Notes under the pieces: model-generated | The model's input: only the letters and a program-made list of their open reading frames with translations | The model's database searches: none | What the model was told of the DNA's origin: nothing | Translations under genes and position numbers: made by a program | Shown: piece after piece, positions 27,225 to 37,720 of the stretch | Numbering within the stretch: the first letter of the stretch is position 1 | Layout of the letters: each line of letters starts with the position of its first letter | From: Lachnospiraceae bacterium | Lineage (GTDB): Bacteria; Bacillota; Clostridia; Lachnospirales; Lachnospiraceae | Direction: 5' to 3' | Assembly (NCBI GenBank): GCA_020860755.1 | Contig: JAJBTQ010000033.1 | Coordinates: 127,036 to 191,035, forward strand | Length of the DNA stretch: 64,000 nucleotides

Positions 27225-28494
27225 GCTCTGCCTCCATATCCGCGGTCTTCTCATCGCTGCCGCTGTTCCCTCTTCTCTCCTCAAGTGAGACCTCATCGAC
27301 GGTGGCGGTAAAGCTTCCGTCGGTCATCCATGCCCGGATCCGGTCCCCGCTTTGTAAAGCCGCAGCGCTTCGGATCCGTGTTCCATCCGGCGAAGCCAGA
27401 AAGGCATAGCCGCTCTCCAGCTTTTTTAAGGGAGACCTCTCCTCCAATGCACCGGCGGCAAGCTGCAGCCGTTGGCGTTTGTCTGAGAGGATTAGTTCCA
27501 TCCTGTTTTGCAGACGACTCTGACCGTCCGCTGCGCGGTGCCGGCTCTCTATCAGGCGGTTTTTCGGACTCCTCGCCGTAAGCTCAATCCGGTATTGCCG
27601 AATCTTTGCCTCCGCCGCGTCCAGACGGGTTCCGATCCCGCGGTTTAGGGTAAGACGGATCGAGTCGATCAGCTGCACGGTCTGCTTCAGATCAAACACG
27701 GCAAGCTCAGCCGCCGCTGACGGAGTCGGCGCACGCCTGTCCGCCACGTAATCCGCGATCGTAAAATCAGTCTCATGCCCCACGGCTGAGATGATCGGTA
27801 CGCTGCAGTCAAAGATCGCCCGGGCCACACTCTCCTCGTTAAACGCCCAGAGATCTTCTATGGAGCCCCCGCCGCGTCCGACGATGATCACATCCACATC
27901 TCTTTGTTCCAGCGAGCGAATGCCGAAGACAATGCTCTCGGCCGCTCCTTCCCCCTGCACCTGCGCGGGATGAAGGATCAGCTGTACATAAGGATTTCGT
28001 CTTTTGGCGACGGTTTCGATATCATGCACAGCCGCTCCGGTGGGAGCGGTCACCACGCCGATCCGCAGGGCATAGGCCGGAATCGGCTGTTTGTACTCTT
28101 CGGCAAACATCCCCATCTCTTCCAGCTTAATTTTTAACTCTTCAAACTTCTGATAGAGAAGTCCGGTCCCCTGCGGCAGGATCTGCTCCGCATAGAGCTG
28201 ATAGGCGCCGTTTCGCTCGTAGACACGGACCGCGCCCAGCACGATGACCTTGTCCCCGGCTTTCATGGAAAACGTAAGGCCCTTCTTCCTCGATCCGGCA
28301 AACATAACGGCGTTTATCACGCCCGTGTCATCCTTTAACGTAAAATAAATATGTCCGGAGGAATGGTACTTACAGTTCGAGACCTCACCACTCACATAGA
28401 TGTGCCCCAGCATAAAATCCTGCGCGAACATATTTTTAATGTAGGCATTAAGCTGGCCCACCGAATATACATTCCCTTTTATCCTGTCTGTCAT
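27199..28494 (-). CDS. xseA: Exodeoxyribonuclease VII large subunit
   Basis: GNVYSVGQLNAYIKNMFAQDFMLGHIYVSGEVSN; GRGGGSIEDLWAFNEE; GHETDFTIADYVADRRAPTPSAAAE. Confidence 0.97.
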   Translation of the reverse strand: MTDRIKGNVYSVGQLNAYIKNMFAQDFMLGHIYVSGEVSNCKYHSSGHIYFTLKDDTGVINAVMFAGSRKKGLTFSMKAGDKVIVLGAVRVYERNGAYQLYAEQILPQGTGLLYQKFEELKIKLEEMGMFAEEYKQPIPAYALRIGVVTAPTGAAVHDIETVAKRRNPYVQLILHPAQVQGEGAAESIVFGIRSLEQRDVDVIIVGRGGGSIEDLWAFNEESVARAIFDCSVPIISAVGHETDFTIADYVADRRAPTPSAAAELAVFDLKQTVQLIDSIRLTLNRGIGTRLDAAEAKIRQYRIELTARSPKNRLIESRHRAADGQSRLQNRMELILSDKRQRLQLAAGALEERSPLKKLESGYAFLASPDGTRIRSAAALQSGDRIRAWMTDGSFTATVDEVSLEERRGNSGSDEKTADMEAEHGRRKTDA

Positions 28495-28919
28495 ACCAAC
28501 TTCGCAAGAACTCCGTTGACAAAGGCCGCTCCCTTATCGCCGCCATAGACCTTTGCCAGCTCCACGGCCTCGTTGATCGCCACGGATACCGGAATCTCCT
28601 CCTCGTATTTCATCTCATAGACGGCCAGCCGGATGATGGCGAGCTCCGCCTTGGCCATGCGGGTTGTCTTCCAATTTTCGGCTCCGGCGTTGATCAATTC
28701 ATCAATCTCGTCCAGATGGTCCGAAATATCCCGGACTTTGGCCTCGATATAGGCCGCGTCCTCTTCGCTAAGCTCCCCGGCGAAGGGCGGATCCTCCTCC
28801 CCCATCGCCTCGTGTGTCTGCATATTAAGAGAGAGCTGGGCGTCCAGCTCGTCCTTTGAAAAAAACTCTGTGGAAAACAGGAGCAAAAAAATCTGCTCCC
28901 GGATCTGTCTGCGGCTCAT
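28491..28919 (-). CDS. nusB: Transcription antitermination factor NusB
   Basis: MSRRQIREQIFLLLFSTEF; AINEAVELAKVYGGDKGAAFVNGVLAKL. Confidence 0.93.
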   Translation of the reverse strand: MSRRQIREQIFLLLFSTEFFSKDELDAQLSLNMQTHEAMGEEDPPFAGELSEEDAAYIEAKVRDISDHLDEIDELINAGAENWKTTRMAKAELAIIRLAVYEMKYEEEIPVSVAINEAVELAKVYGGDKGAAFVNGVLAKLV

Positions 28920-28971
28920 CGCTCCCTCCCCATGCGCGGGAAATCCGCAGGATTCCCCAATATGCCAATAA

Positions 28972-28990
28972 GGGGTGTCAAAGACACCCC
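28972..28990 (-). promoter_or_regulatory. Strong hairpin between asp23-like gene and nusB
   Basis: GGGGTGTC-AAA-GACACCCC; no clear T-tract, so possibly RNA processing/attenuation rather than termination. Confidence 0.4.
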
Positions 28991-29005
28991 CGTTTGAAAC
29001 ATCTC

Positions 29006-29383
29006 CTAAGATTCCGACTTCATATCGACCTCGGCGATCCTTACATTAACGCCGGACACCGTAAGGCCTGTCATATTTTCGATCGCGGATTTTACTTTTT
29101 CCTGTACTTTGTGCGACACATCCGGTATCCCGTACCCGTAAGCGATATTGAGGGCTAAGTCTACCTGCACAGTTCCGTCTTCCATCGTGACCCGGACCCC
29201 TTTGGACAGATTCTTTGCCCCGAGGCGACTGATCAGGTCATTCGTGATATTTCCGTACATGGAGGTCACTCCCTCGACCTCGGTCGCAGCAAGTCCCGCA
29301 ATGATCGCAACCACTTCGTCAGCGACATGGACGTCACCGAGCTCATCTTCCTTTAAACGGATTCCTTTTCTGTCATCAGCCAT
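29006..29383 (-). CDS. Asp23/Gls24 family envelope stress response protein
   Basis: DEVVAIIAGLAATEVEGVTSMYG; VSHKVQEKVKSAIENMTGLTVSGVNVRIAEV. Confidence 0.95.
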   Translation of the reverse strand: MADDRKGIRLKEDELGDVHVADEVVAIIAGLAATEVEGVTSMYGNITNDLISRLGAKNLSKGVRVTMEDGTVQVDLALNIAYGYGIPDVSHKVQEKVKSAIENMTGLTVSGVNVRIAEVDMKSES

Positions 29384-29469
29384 GAAAAAACCTCCTAACC
29401 TTTTCCATTCAATAAATTATACACAGTATACCAAAAAAATGCATATTTGAAAACTGTTTTCTCTGTTCT

Positions 29470-31464
29470 TTATCCCGCCGCCATATCGATCAGCTCCTGC
29501 TCTGATATAACGGGGATACCAAGATCTCTCGCCTTGTCCAGCTTGGATCCCGCATTTTCTCCGGCGACGAGATAATCTGTCTTTTTGCTCACGCTCCCGG
29601 TGCACTTTCCGCCATTTTGCTCAATAAACTCTGTGATCTCGCTGCGGCCGAAGTGTTCAAGCGTCCCCGTGACCACGATCGTAAGTCCCGCAAGCGGCCG
29701 GGGCGCATTCTCATCCGGCCCCTTTCTGACCACCGCGTTTACTCCCATCTCCTCCAGCTGCCGCAGCATCTCGAGGTGCTTTTCGTCCGCATAAAAATTG
29801 TGGATCGACCGGGCTGTGATCTCACCCACATCCGGAAGTTTTGTGAGCTCCTCGACCGTTGCGTCCGCCAGATCCCAGAGACTGTGGTAGTGGCGCATGA
29901 TCTCCCGGGCGGAGATCCGGCCCACGTTTCGGATGGCAAAGCCGGTCAGCAGCCGGTCCGGTTCATTTTGCTTCGAGAGCTCGATCGAGTCGAGGATCCG
30001 GTCCGTATTCTTATCCCTTCCGAGGATCCCCTTCTCTATAAGCTCATCCCGGTGTTCTTTCAGGCGGTATATATCCGGAATGTCCTGAATGTATCCCTGA
30101 TCTACAAGGCTCTCGATATACTTTTCGCCGAAATTTTTGATATCCATGGCATCCTTCCCGGCAAAATAAGTCAGAGTCCGCTTTAATTGTGCCGGACAGG
30201 AGGGATTTTCACAGTAGATGTCACAGGTGCCTTCCTCCTTTACAAGAGGAGAGCCGCAAACCGGACATTTTGTAGGCGGCTCAAACTCCCGCTCTCCCGG
30301 CTGCGTCACGCGGATAATGGCCGGAATGATCTCCCCCTGTTTGCGGCAGATGGCGTGACACCCTTCCGAGACGCCGAGCTCCCGGATATAGTCCGCATTG
30401 TGCAGCGTCGCCTTTTGCACGTTTGTCCCGCAAAGGCGCACCGGCTCTTTAAAGATCGCCCGGAATGTCATCTTGCCGGTCCTGCCGACACCGATCTCGA
30501 TCCGGTCGATCACGACTTCTTTTTCTTCCGGCGGATACTTGTAGGCAATATGGCCCGCGGAATATTTGCTCCCGGCCGGAAAGTCCTGCCGGTAGGCGAT
30601 CTGGTCGATCTTGACCACGGCGCCGTCGATGTCAAAGGAGAGCTCTCCCCGGCTTTCCCCGATCGCGTCGATCGCGTCCATCACCTCTGCCGCCGTCTCA
30701 CACAGCGTGTGGCCCACCGTGACGATCCCCTTCTTACACAGGCTGTCCATCCCCTCCGCATGTGAACGCATCAGATCGATGCCGTTGTCGCTGGCATCCT
30801 GCACATTGAAGATGAACATCCGAAGACCCCGCTCTTTTACGACAGAGCTGTCAAGCTGTCTGAGCGTGCCTGCCGCCAGATTGCGCGGGTTGGCTGCCGG
30901 CTTTTTTCCCTCTTCTTCCTGTTTTTCATTGAAGCGCTCAAACTCCTCATGGGACATATACACTTCGCCCCGGATCTCCAGGTAGCCGGGCAGATCGATG
31001 TGATGCTTTACATCGGGAATGACAAGGGCGTTCGGCGTCACATCCTCTCCGATTAAGCCGTCTCCCCTCGTCTCCGCGAGCACAAGATCTCCGTCCTGAT
31101 AGCGCAGGCTCATGCTGAGCCCGTCAATCTTCTCCTCGACGCAAAACCGCGCATCCGGATGCATGCGCCGCACTTCCTCCACCCAGTCGGACACCTCCTC
31201 CTTCGTAAAGACATCCTGGATGCTGAGCATGGGCACATGGTGTTCCACCGACACCCCGGCCTCACGCTTCGCGGTGCCGCCGATCTTCTGCGTGGGAGAC
31301 TCCGGCGTCACCCAGTCCGGGTGCGCTGCCTCGATCTCTTTTAAGCGCTGCATGAGCTGATCGTATTCATAGTCTTCGATCTCCGGCGCGTCCTCATTGT
31401 AATAGAGGTCCATGTGGTGATCGATGACACTCTTTAATTCTTCATAGTCTTGCTTTTCACTCAT
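29470..31464 (-). CDS. ligA: NAD-dependent DNA ligase LigA
   Basis: 664 aa; VEEKIDGLSMSLRY; C4 zinc finger CPVCGSPLVKEEGTCDIYCENPSCPAQ; BRCT C-terminus. Confidence 0.98.
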   Translation of the reverse strand: MSEKQDYEELKSVIDHHMDLYYNEDAPEIEDYEYDQLMQRLKEIEAAHPDWVTPESPTQKIGGTAKREAGVSVEHHVPMLSIQDVFTKEEVSDWVEEVRRMHPDARFCVEEKIDGLSMSLRYQDGDLVLAETRGDGLIGEDVTPNALVIPDVKHHIDLPGYLEIRGEVYMSHEEFERFNEKQEEEGKKPAANPRNLAAGTLRQLDSSVVKERGLRMFIFNVQDASDNGIDLMRSHAEGMDSLCKKGIVTVGHTLCETAAEVMDAIDAIGESRGELSFDIDGAVVKIDQIAYRQDFPAGSKYSAGHIAYKYPPEEKEVVIDRIEIGVGRTGKMTFRAIFKEPVRLCGTNVQKATLHNADYIRELGVSEGCHAICRKQGEIIPAIIRVTQPGEREFEPPTKCPVCGSPLVKEEGTCDIYCENPSCPAQLKRTLTYFAGKDAMDIKNFGEKYIESLVDQGYIQDIPDIYRLKEHRDELIEKGILGRDKNTDRILDSIELSKQNEPDRLLTGFAIRNVGRISAREIMRHYHSLWDLADATVEELTKLPDVGEITARSIHNFYADEKHLEMLRQLEEMGVNAVVRKGPDENAPRPLAGLTIVVTGTLEHFGRSEITEFIEQNGGKCTGSVSKKTDYLVAGENAGSKLDKARDLGIPVISEQELIDMAAG

Positions 31465-32278
31465 CGTCTTTTACCGTTTCTGCTGTCCGCGGCGCACTGT
31501 AGGAATCACGGATGAGGCGCTCAAGCTCCTCTCTTTCCGCGGGTGTCACCTCCCGCCAGCTGCCTGCCGGAAGATCTCCGAGCAGGATATTTAAGACGCG
31601 GACGCGGACCAGCCTTAAAACACGGTACCCGCATGCCTCACACATGCGCCGGATCTGCCGGTTTAAGCCCTGTGTCAGCACGATCGTAAAAGTCCGTGCT
31701 CCCGTCTGTATCACCTCACAACTGCGGGTGGTCACATCGAGTTCTTTAAGATATATCCCCATTCGCATGGCGTCAAGGAACTTGTCGGTCAGATCGCGGT
31801 CTACGGTCACATCATACTCCTTTTCGTGATAGTTGCCCGCCCGCAGGATTCGGTTTACCAGATCTCCCCGGTTTGTCAAAAGGATCAGTCCCTCGGAACG
31901 TTTATCGAGTCTTCCGACGGGGTAGATCCGCTTCGGATAGTGGATATAATCTATGATGTTGTCTTTTTCCCTCTTGTCCGCCGTGCAGACGATACCCGCC
32001 GGCTTGTGAAACGCTAAGAGGATCTCCTCCTCTTCCGGACAGACCGTTTTCCCGCAAAACGAGACATCCATGCCGGGATAGACCCGGTCCCCGACAGCTG
32101 CGATCTTCCCGTCGATGGCCACATGTCCGGCCGCGATCTCCCGGTCCGCCTCGCGCCGGGAACAGACCCCGGCTTCACTCAGATATTTATTGATGCGGAC
32201 GCCGTTTGAAAGGGCCTCCCTATCCGCCTGATTGTCTGTGTGTTCCGCTTCCATGTCGACCGTGTTCCTCCCGATCAT
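31457..32278 (-). CDS. 23S rRNA pseudouridine synthase (RluF/RsuA family)
   Basis: S4 domain INKYLSEAGVCSRREADREIAAGHVAIDG; YPVGRLDKRSEGLILLTNRGDLVNRIL. Confidence 0.93.
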   Translation of the reverse strand: MIGRNTVDMEAEHTDNQADREALSNGVRINKYLSEAGVCSRREADREIAAGHVAIDGKIAAVGDRVYPGMDVSFCGKTVCPEEEEILLAFHKPAGIVCTADKREKDNIIDYIHYPKRIYPVGRLDKRSEGLILLTNRGDLVNRILRAGNYHEKEYDVTVDRDLTDKFLDAMRMGIYLKELDVTTRSCEVIQTGARTFTIVLTQGLNRQIRRMCEACGYRVLRLVRVRVLNILLGDLPAGSWREVTPAEREELERLIRDSYSAPRTAETVKDDE

Positions 32279-32294
32279 CCGCAGGACTTAAAGT

Positions 32295-32792
32295 CTAGTA
32301 TGTTAACAGATTGTTGAAAAATGGAATGTTGGACCGCATGACGCTGGCCACGCCGTCTCCTATGAATACCATGATGATCCCGGAGATGATATTGCCGCAA
32401 ACAACACTTAAGATGATCCATTTCCGCTTCATGCGGATCGCAACGGCTATGATGGAGCCCGTCCAGGTTCCCATTCCCGGGACCGGGACTGCCGTCCAGA
32501 CAAAGACGGCAAGTGTGCCAAACCGGTTTAACTGCGTCGCATGTTTTTCGGCCAGACGGTCCGTCCAGTTGATGAACCGCATGATCCAGCCCTTCTTTCG
32601 GCAGAGATCAAAAAACCACTGTCCCAAAAAGGCGAGTGCGATCACGACCAGAGTTGTGCCGGACAGGCCGGCTATGTATGCAATGATAGGCCGAAGGCCC
32701 AGCACGATCCCAAACGGGATGCCCACCTTGATCTCGATCGCCGGGATCATGGACACCAGAAATGTATAGATAAACCTACGAACTATGACCAT
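32295..32792 (-). CDS. Small multi-drug export protein (COG2426-like) membrane protein
   Basis: 165 aa; MIPAIEIKVGIPFGIVLGLRP... typical of the family. Confidence 0.8.
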   Translation of the reverse strand: MVIVRRFIYTFLVSMIPAIEIKVGIPFGIVLGLRPIIAYIAGLSGTTLVVIALAFLGQWFFDLCRKKGWIMRFINWTDRLAEKHATQLNRFGTLAVFVWTAVPVPGMGTWTGSIIAVAIRMKRKWIILSVVCGNIISGIIMVFIGDGVASVMRSNIPFFNNLLTY

Positions 32793-32885
32793 TTTCTTCC
32801 TCCCCGTAATCCTCTGTCATAGACAAATGATCATTGCTTGCGAAATCATGGTATATATGATATGATACCGATGCGTATTTTTAGG

Positions 32886-32957
32886 GCAACCGTAGTCTAA
32901 CGGATAGAACGCAGGACTCCGACTCCTGTGATGTGGGTTCGATTCCCGCCGGTTGCA
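32886..32957 (+). tRNA. tRNA-Arg (anticodon CCG)
   Basis: Acceptor GCAACCG/CGGTTGC-A; anticodon stem CAGGA-CTCCGAC-TCCTG; T-arm GTGGG-TTCGATT-CCCGC. Confidence 0.93.
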
Positions 32958-32963
32958 CTCAGT

Positions 32964-32997
32964 ATCCCGGGAGTTTTAAGCTGCCCGGGATTTTTTG
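32964..32997 (+). terminator. Rho-independent terminator after tRNA-Arg
   Basis: ATCCCGGG-AGTTTTAAGCTG-CCCGGGATTTTTT. Confidence 0.85.
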
Positions 32998-33004
32998 TCC
33001 CGTC

Positions 33005-33553
33005 TTATCTGCCAAGCGCGGCCGAGACCTCTTCGGCGACCTGTCTTGGCGTCTTTTGGTCCGTACAAATTGTAAGGTCACAGGCCTTCTCATAGGCAGG
33101 CCTTCGCTGCTCCATGAGATCGGCGATATATTCCACGTTCATATGCCCGTTAAGGAGCGGCCGGGTCGTGCGGTGCTTTACGCGCGCCAAAACTGTCTCA
33201 GGTTCCGCCGTCAAAAGGACGACGGTCCCGCACCCCTTCATGAGCGATACATTCTCCTCACGGAGCACGCATCCGCCGCCGCAGGAGACAATGACAGGCT
33301 CCCCGCCGGCGATCTCTTTTAGCATCGCGCTCTCTCTTTCCCGGAACGCGTCCTCTCCGTCCCGTTCAAACATCTCGGCGATGCTCATGCCGTAACGCGA
33401 AGCGATTGCCTCATCGAGATCGATCTCATCGAAACCGAGCAGATCTTTTAGTTCTCCCGATGTCGAGGTCTTTCCCGTCCCCATGAATCCGATCAGAAAA
33501 ATGGGGCCGTCCGGGCGCGATGTCCGGTGGTCTGCCGGTGTCTTATCTCTCAT
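33005..33553 (-). CDS. aroK: Shikimate kinase
   Basis: IFLIGFMGTGKTSTSGELKDLLGFDEIDLDEAIASRYGMSIAEMFERDGEDAFRERE; SCGGGCVLRE. Confidence 0.95.
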   Translation of the reverse strand: MRDKTPADHRTSRPDGPIFLIGFMGTGKTSTSGELKDLLGFDEIDLDEAIASRYGMSIAEMFERDGEDAFRERESAMLKEIAGGEPVIVSCGGGCVLREENVSLMKGCGTVVLLTAEPETVLARVKHRTTRPLLNGHMNVEYIADLMEQRRPAYEKACDLTICTDQKTPRQVAEEVSAALGR

Positions 33554-34341
33554 CCGTCTCTTTCGTCCCCCTGTGCGTTTGTCATGCTCTCATGCAGCAC
33601 ATTTAAAATACCGGCGAGTTCATCGGCCTGCAGCTGCCCCGGTGCCGAACATTCCCCGTCAGCACCGAATGTGACGCAGGATCCGAACGTTTCCCCGGAC
33701 ACCCGGCTGATCACTCCCAAAGCGCCCATGGCTATGGCGATAAGGGGAAGATCCGGATGGCTCGTTCTGGTCTCATTTGTCAGTTGAAACAGGCGGGCCA
33801 CGTCATCCGCCGACTGCGGCATCACGGCGATCTTCGCGATATCTCCGCCGCCGCGCGTAAGCTGATTCATCAGCGTGTGAAGAACCACATCGTGCGGCGT
33901 ACCCGAAAAATCGTGGTGGGAAGAGATCACGTGCACCCCCATCTTCTGAAGCCTGGTGATCTCGCGTTCCGGGCGGTCGAGTTCAAAATGCTCAAGATCA
34001 ATGAGGTCAATACTCCCGCTCTTCGCCGCGATCTCATCCAGATAGAGGAGACGCTTCTCCTCAAGATCAGCATTGCCACCCTGATGCTTCGTGCGGATCG
34101 TGAACAGCATCACCGTATCTTTAACAAACGGTCCGATATCTTCGAGAATACCGCGCACCTGCTCCGGCTGATCGAGCTGCTCAAAACAGTCTGCCCGCCA
34201 TTCGATCATCTGCGTCTGTCTCCCTGCCAATGCGCGGATCTTCTCCGTGACCGCTTCCCGCTCCCGCTCTACGACGGGTACGCAGATCACGGGCCGGCCC
34301 TCTCCGAATCGAATCCCTTTTATTTCTAACGGTTTTTTCAT
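33550..34341 (-). CDS. aroD: Type I 3-dehydroquinate dehydratase
   Basis: IEWRADCFE; VISSHHDFSGTP; AKIAVMPQSADDVARL; AMGALGVISRVSGETFGSCVTFG. Confidence 0.95.
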   Translation of the reverse strand: MKKPLEIKGIRFGEGRPVICVPVVEREREAVTEKIRALAGRQTQMIEWRADCFEQLDQPEQVRGILEDIGPFVKDTVMLFTIRTKHQGGNADLEEKRLLYLDEIAAKSGSIDLIDLEHFELDRPEREITRLQKMGVHVISSHHDFSGTPHDVVLHTLMNQLTRGGGDIAKIAVMPQSADDVARLFQLTNETRTSHPDLPLIAIAMGALGVISRVSGETFGSCVTFGADGECSAPGQLQADELAGILNVLHESMTNAQGDERDG

Positions 34342-34545
34342 AAGTGAAGCCCACTTTTCATTATAATACTACGGGTCCGATATGTTGTAAAACCAGATGC
34401 ACGCATCTGTTTTGCAGCTAATCTTCCTCTTGTATCATAGTATAGTCCATCCCACCCAAAGGCGCAAGACATTGGAAGCATGTTGACAGAAAGAAAACCA
34501 TGGATTATCCTAAAATCAAATGCGGTTACGGAAGTGAGGGTTTTT

Positions 34546-35412
34546 ATGGAGATTTCGGGAAAAACCGGCCTGACAGCCCTGATCGGGAGCCCCGTCTCAC
34601 ACAGCATATCACCAAAGATACAAAACCTCTCCTTTGAGGCTTTAGGGATCGACTGCGTCTATCTCGCACTTGACATCAAAGAGGAGGATCTCGGGAAAGC
34701 TGTGGAGGGACTTCGCTCGATCGGCATATGGGGCTTTAATGTGACCCTGCCCTATAAGGAAAAGGTCGTGGAATGGATGGACGACTTAACAGATGCGGCC
34801 CGTCTGATCGGCGCCTGCAATACCGTTATCGTAAAGGACGGACGTATGATCGGCCACACAACGGACGGCGCCGGTTTTATGCGCTCCGTAAGTGATCTCG
34901 GCTGTGATGTGATCGGAAAGAAGATCTCCATCCTCGGCGCGGGAGGCGCGGCAAAGTCGATCATCGCCCAGGCAGCCATAGACGGCGTATCCGCGATCGA
35001 CATCTTCCAGAGGAAGCCGTCTCCGAGGTTTTCAGAGACCGTCGCACTGGCAGAAAAGATCCAGACTTCCACGGGATGTCGGATCCGTGTCTGTGAGTTT
35101 GCTGACTCTGCGCAGATGAGGCAGAGTTTTTCGGAGAGCGTACTCCTTATCAATGCGACGAATCTCGGCATGGCACCCCATGAAGACACCTGTCCGCTCG
35201 ATGACGCCTCTCTCCTTCGCCCGGAGCTGTATGTCTGCGACATCATTTACAACCCGAGGACCACACGCCTGCTTAAGATGGCGCAGGATGCCGGATGCCG
35301 GACCGCCAACGGGCTTGGTATGCTGCTGTTTACGGGCGCAGCTTCTTTTCAGTGCTGGACCGGAAAGGAGATGCCCGTCGATCTCATCCGTGACCGGATC
35401 TTTTCATCCTGA
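34546..35412 (+). CDS. aroE: Shikimate dehydrogenase
   Basis: LIGSPVSHSISPKIQNLSFEALGIDCVYLALD; GFNVTLPYKEKV; ILGAGGAAKSI. Start placed at MEISGKT (ORF extends to 34480). Confidence 0.93.
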   Translation: MEISGKTGLTALIGSPVSHSISPKIQNLSFEALGIDCVYLALDIKEEDLGKAVEGLRSIGIWGFNVTLPYKEKVVEWMDDLTDAARLIGACNTVIVKDGRMIGHTTDGAGFMRSVSDLGCDVIGKKISILGAGGAAKSIIAQAAIDGVSAIDIFQRKPSPRFSETVALAEKIQTSTGCRIRVCEFADSAQMRQSFSESVLLINATNLGMAPHEDTCPLDDASLLRPELYVCDIIYNPRTTRLLKMAQDAGCRTANGLGMLLFTGAASFQCWTGKEMPVDLIRDRIFSS

Positions 35413-35435
35413 AAATACGATAAGGGGACAAAAAA

Positions 35436-36464
35436 ATGAGTTTTACCTACTTAAATAAACTGCCGACACCGGCAAACATAAAGGAACAGTACCCGCTCTC
35501 CGAGGAAGGGAAAGCGGTCAAGGCGGCACGGGATGCCGAGATCAGTGCTGTGATCCGTGGAGAGTCAGAGAAGTTTCTCGTCATAATAGGGCCCTGTTCC
35601 GCGGACAGCGAGGAGTCGGTCATGGACTATATCCACCGTCTGGCGAGAGTCAATGAGCAGACGAAAGATAAGCTGATCTTAATCCCCCGCATTTACACAA
35701 ACAAGCCCAGAACAACCGGGGAGGGCTACACAGGGATCGCGACCCAGCCGGATCCGGAGGCAAAGCCGGACATGGTGGCGGGACTGATCGCGGTCCGCAG
35801 CCTGCATCTCAGGTCGATCGGAGAGACCGGTCTGTCCGCGGCGGACGAGATGCTCTATCCGGAGAACTGGGATTACTTAGACGACCTTCTCGCCTACGTC
35901 GCCATCGGCGCGCGCTCGGTGGAGGACCAGCAGCACCGCCTTACCGTCAGCGGCTTCGATGTCGCCAGCGGCATGAAGAACCCGACAAGCGGTGATCTGT
36001 CGGTGATGTTAAATTCCGTATATGCGGCGCAGCACCCGCACCACTTTACACACCGAAGCTGGGAAGTCGATACGCCGGGCAATCCGCTGGCGCATGTCAT
36101 CCTGCGCGGTGCCGTCGATAAATACGGAGTCGCCATTCCAAACTATCACTACGAGGATCTGATGCGTCTGCACGAGATGTACGGGGAGCGTAACCTTCAA
36201 AACCCGGCATGCGTTGTAGACGCCAATCACTCCAACTCAGACAAGAATTATATCGAACAGATCCGCATCGTTGACGAGGTGCTTCACAACCGTGCGATCT
36301 CGCCGGACATCCACGCGCTTGTAAAGGGCGTCATGGTGGAGAGTTACATCGAGCCCGGCAGCCAGAAGATCGGGGAACACATCTACGGGAAGTCCATCAC
36401 GGATCCCTGTCTCGGCTGGGAGGAAAGCGAAAAGCTGCTCTTTAACATTGCGGAAAAAGTATAA
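35436..36464 (+). CDS. 3-deoxy-7-phosphoheptulonate synthase, AroF/G type
   Basis: FLVIIGPCSADSEESVMDYIHRLARV; IYTNKPRTTGEGYTG; IARSVEDQQHR-like region; VDANHSNSDKNY. Confidence 0.96.
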   Translation: MSFTYLNKLPTPANIKEQYPLSEEGKAVKAARDAEISAVIRGESEKFLVIIGPCSADSEESVMDYIHRLARVNEQTKDKLILIPRIYTNKPRTTGEGYTGIATQPDPEAKPDMVAGLIAVRSLHLRSIGETGLSAADEMLYPENWDYLDDLLAYVAIGARSVEDQQHRLTVSGFDVASGMKNPTSGDLSVMLNSVYAAQHPHHFTHRSWEVDTPGNPLAHVILRGAVDKYGVAIPNYHYEDLMRLHEMYGERNLQNPACVVDANHSNSDKNYIEQIRIVDEVLHNRAISPDIHALVKGVMVESYIEPGSQKIGEHIYGKSITDPCLGWEESEKLLFNIAEKV

Positions 36465-36478
36465 AGGATTCCGATCTC

Positions 36479-37720
36479 ATGAAGACAGCAGGCATCATCG
36501 CCGAATACAATCCGTTTCACAACGGACATCAATTTCACATGGAAGAGACCAGGCGCCTGACCGGTGCGGACTATATCGTCGTCGCATTAAGCGGCAGCTT
36601 TGTCCAGCGCGGCGCGCCCGCTCTCTTAAACAAATATGACCGCGCCCGCCTGGCTCTTTTAGGCGGCGCGGATCTTGTATTTGAGCTGCCTGTCACTTCC
36701 GCGCTCCAGAGCGCCGAGGGGTTTGCCACAGGCGGCATCTGTCTTCTTTCCGGTCTCGGCGTCGTGGACGAGGTGAGCTGCGGCTGTGAGCTCGCCGGAT
36801 CCGATCCCGATTCCTTTTCGCAGGTGGTCAAGCTGCTCTTGGATGAGCCGCCGGCCTATAAAAAACATCTTGCCTCCGACCTTACGAAGGGCATGAGTTT
36901 TCCAAAGGCGCGGGAATCTGCTGTCACTGCCTGTCTGGGAGAGGACGCTGCCCGTCTCCTCTCCGGGCCAAACGATATCCTCGCTCTGGAATATGCCAAG
37001 GCGATCCAAAAAAGCGACAGTGACATGCACCTCACTCTGATCCCCCGGCGGGGAAGTTCCCACGAAAGCGGTTCCATCTCCGACGGATATTCTTCCGCCA
37101 CGGCGATCCGGAATCTCCTGCTCACATCCGATGCGGCAAACATCTCCGATCTGCTGCGGCCAAACGTACCCGAGGAGTCATATACTTTTCTCATGGAATC
37201 TTTCAGGGAACACCGCTGTCTCGGGGAACACGATTTTTCCGATCTCCTCTTCTACGCGCTCACGAAAAGCCGGGCACAGTTAAATGACTTCGGACCGGCA
37301 AATTCCGATCTGGCCGGCCGCACGGCAAATCAGCTGGAACACTTTACCGGCTGGACCGAATTCGCCGCCCTTTTAAAGACGCGGAACCGGACCTACACCG
37401 CGATCAGCCGCTATCTGACCCACATCCTTTTAGGGATCCGACGGGAAGACCTCGCTCTCGCCGCAAAATATCACGGCGCACCCTATGCACGGCTGCTCGG
37501 CCTGCGAAAGGAAGCCTCTCCTGTCTTAAAAGCCATCCGTCAGAATGCGGATATCCCCATTTTGACACGACCGGCACATGACCGTCAGACGTTAAATAAA
37601 ACGCAGAGCCGTCTGTTTGAGCTGGATCTGCAGGCGTCCGAGATCTATCGTCAGCTCTTGCAGTCCCGTTCCGGATATGAGATCAAATCCGAGCTTCGTC
37701 AGCCTCTGATCACCATCTGA
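36479..37720 (+). CDS. tmcAL: tRNA(Met) cytidine acetate ligase-like nucleotidyltransferase (TmcAL/YlbM family)
   Basis: MKTAGIIAEYNPFHNGHQFHMEETRRLTGADYIVVALSGSFVQRGAPALLNKYDRARLAL. Confidence 0.93.
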   Translation: MKTAGIIAEYNPFHNGHQFHMEETRRLTGADYIVVALSGSFVQRGAPALLNKYDRARLALLGGADLVFELPVTSALQSAEGFATGGICLLSGLGVVDEVSCGCELAGSDPDSFSQVVKLLLDEPPAYKKHLASDLTKGMSFPKARESAVTACLGEDAARLLSGPNDILALEYAKAIQKSDSDMHLTLIPRRGSSHESGSISDGYSSATAIRNLLLTSDAANISDLLRPNVPEESYTFLMESFREHRCLGEHDFSDLLFYALTKSRAQLNDFGPANSDLAGRTANQLEHFTGWTEFAALLKTRNRTYTAISRYLTHILLGIRREDLALAAKYHGAPYARLLGLRKEASPVLKAIRQNADIPILTRPAHDRQTLNKTQSRLFELDLQASEIYRQLLQSRSGYEIKSELRQPLITI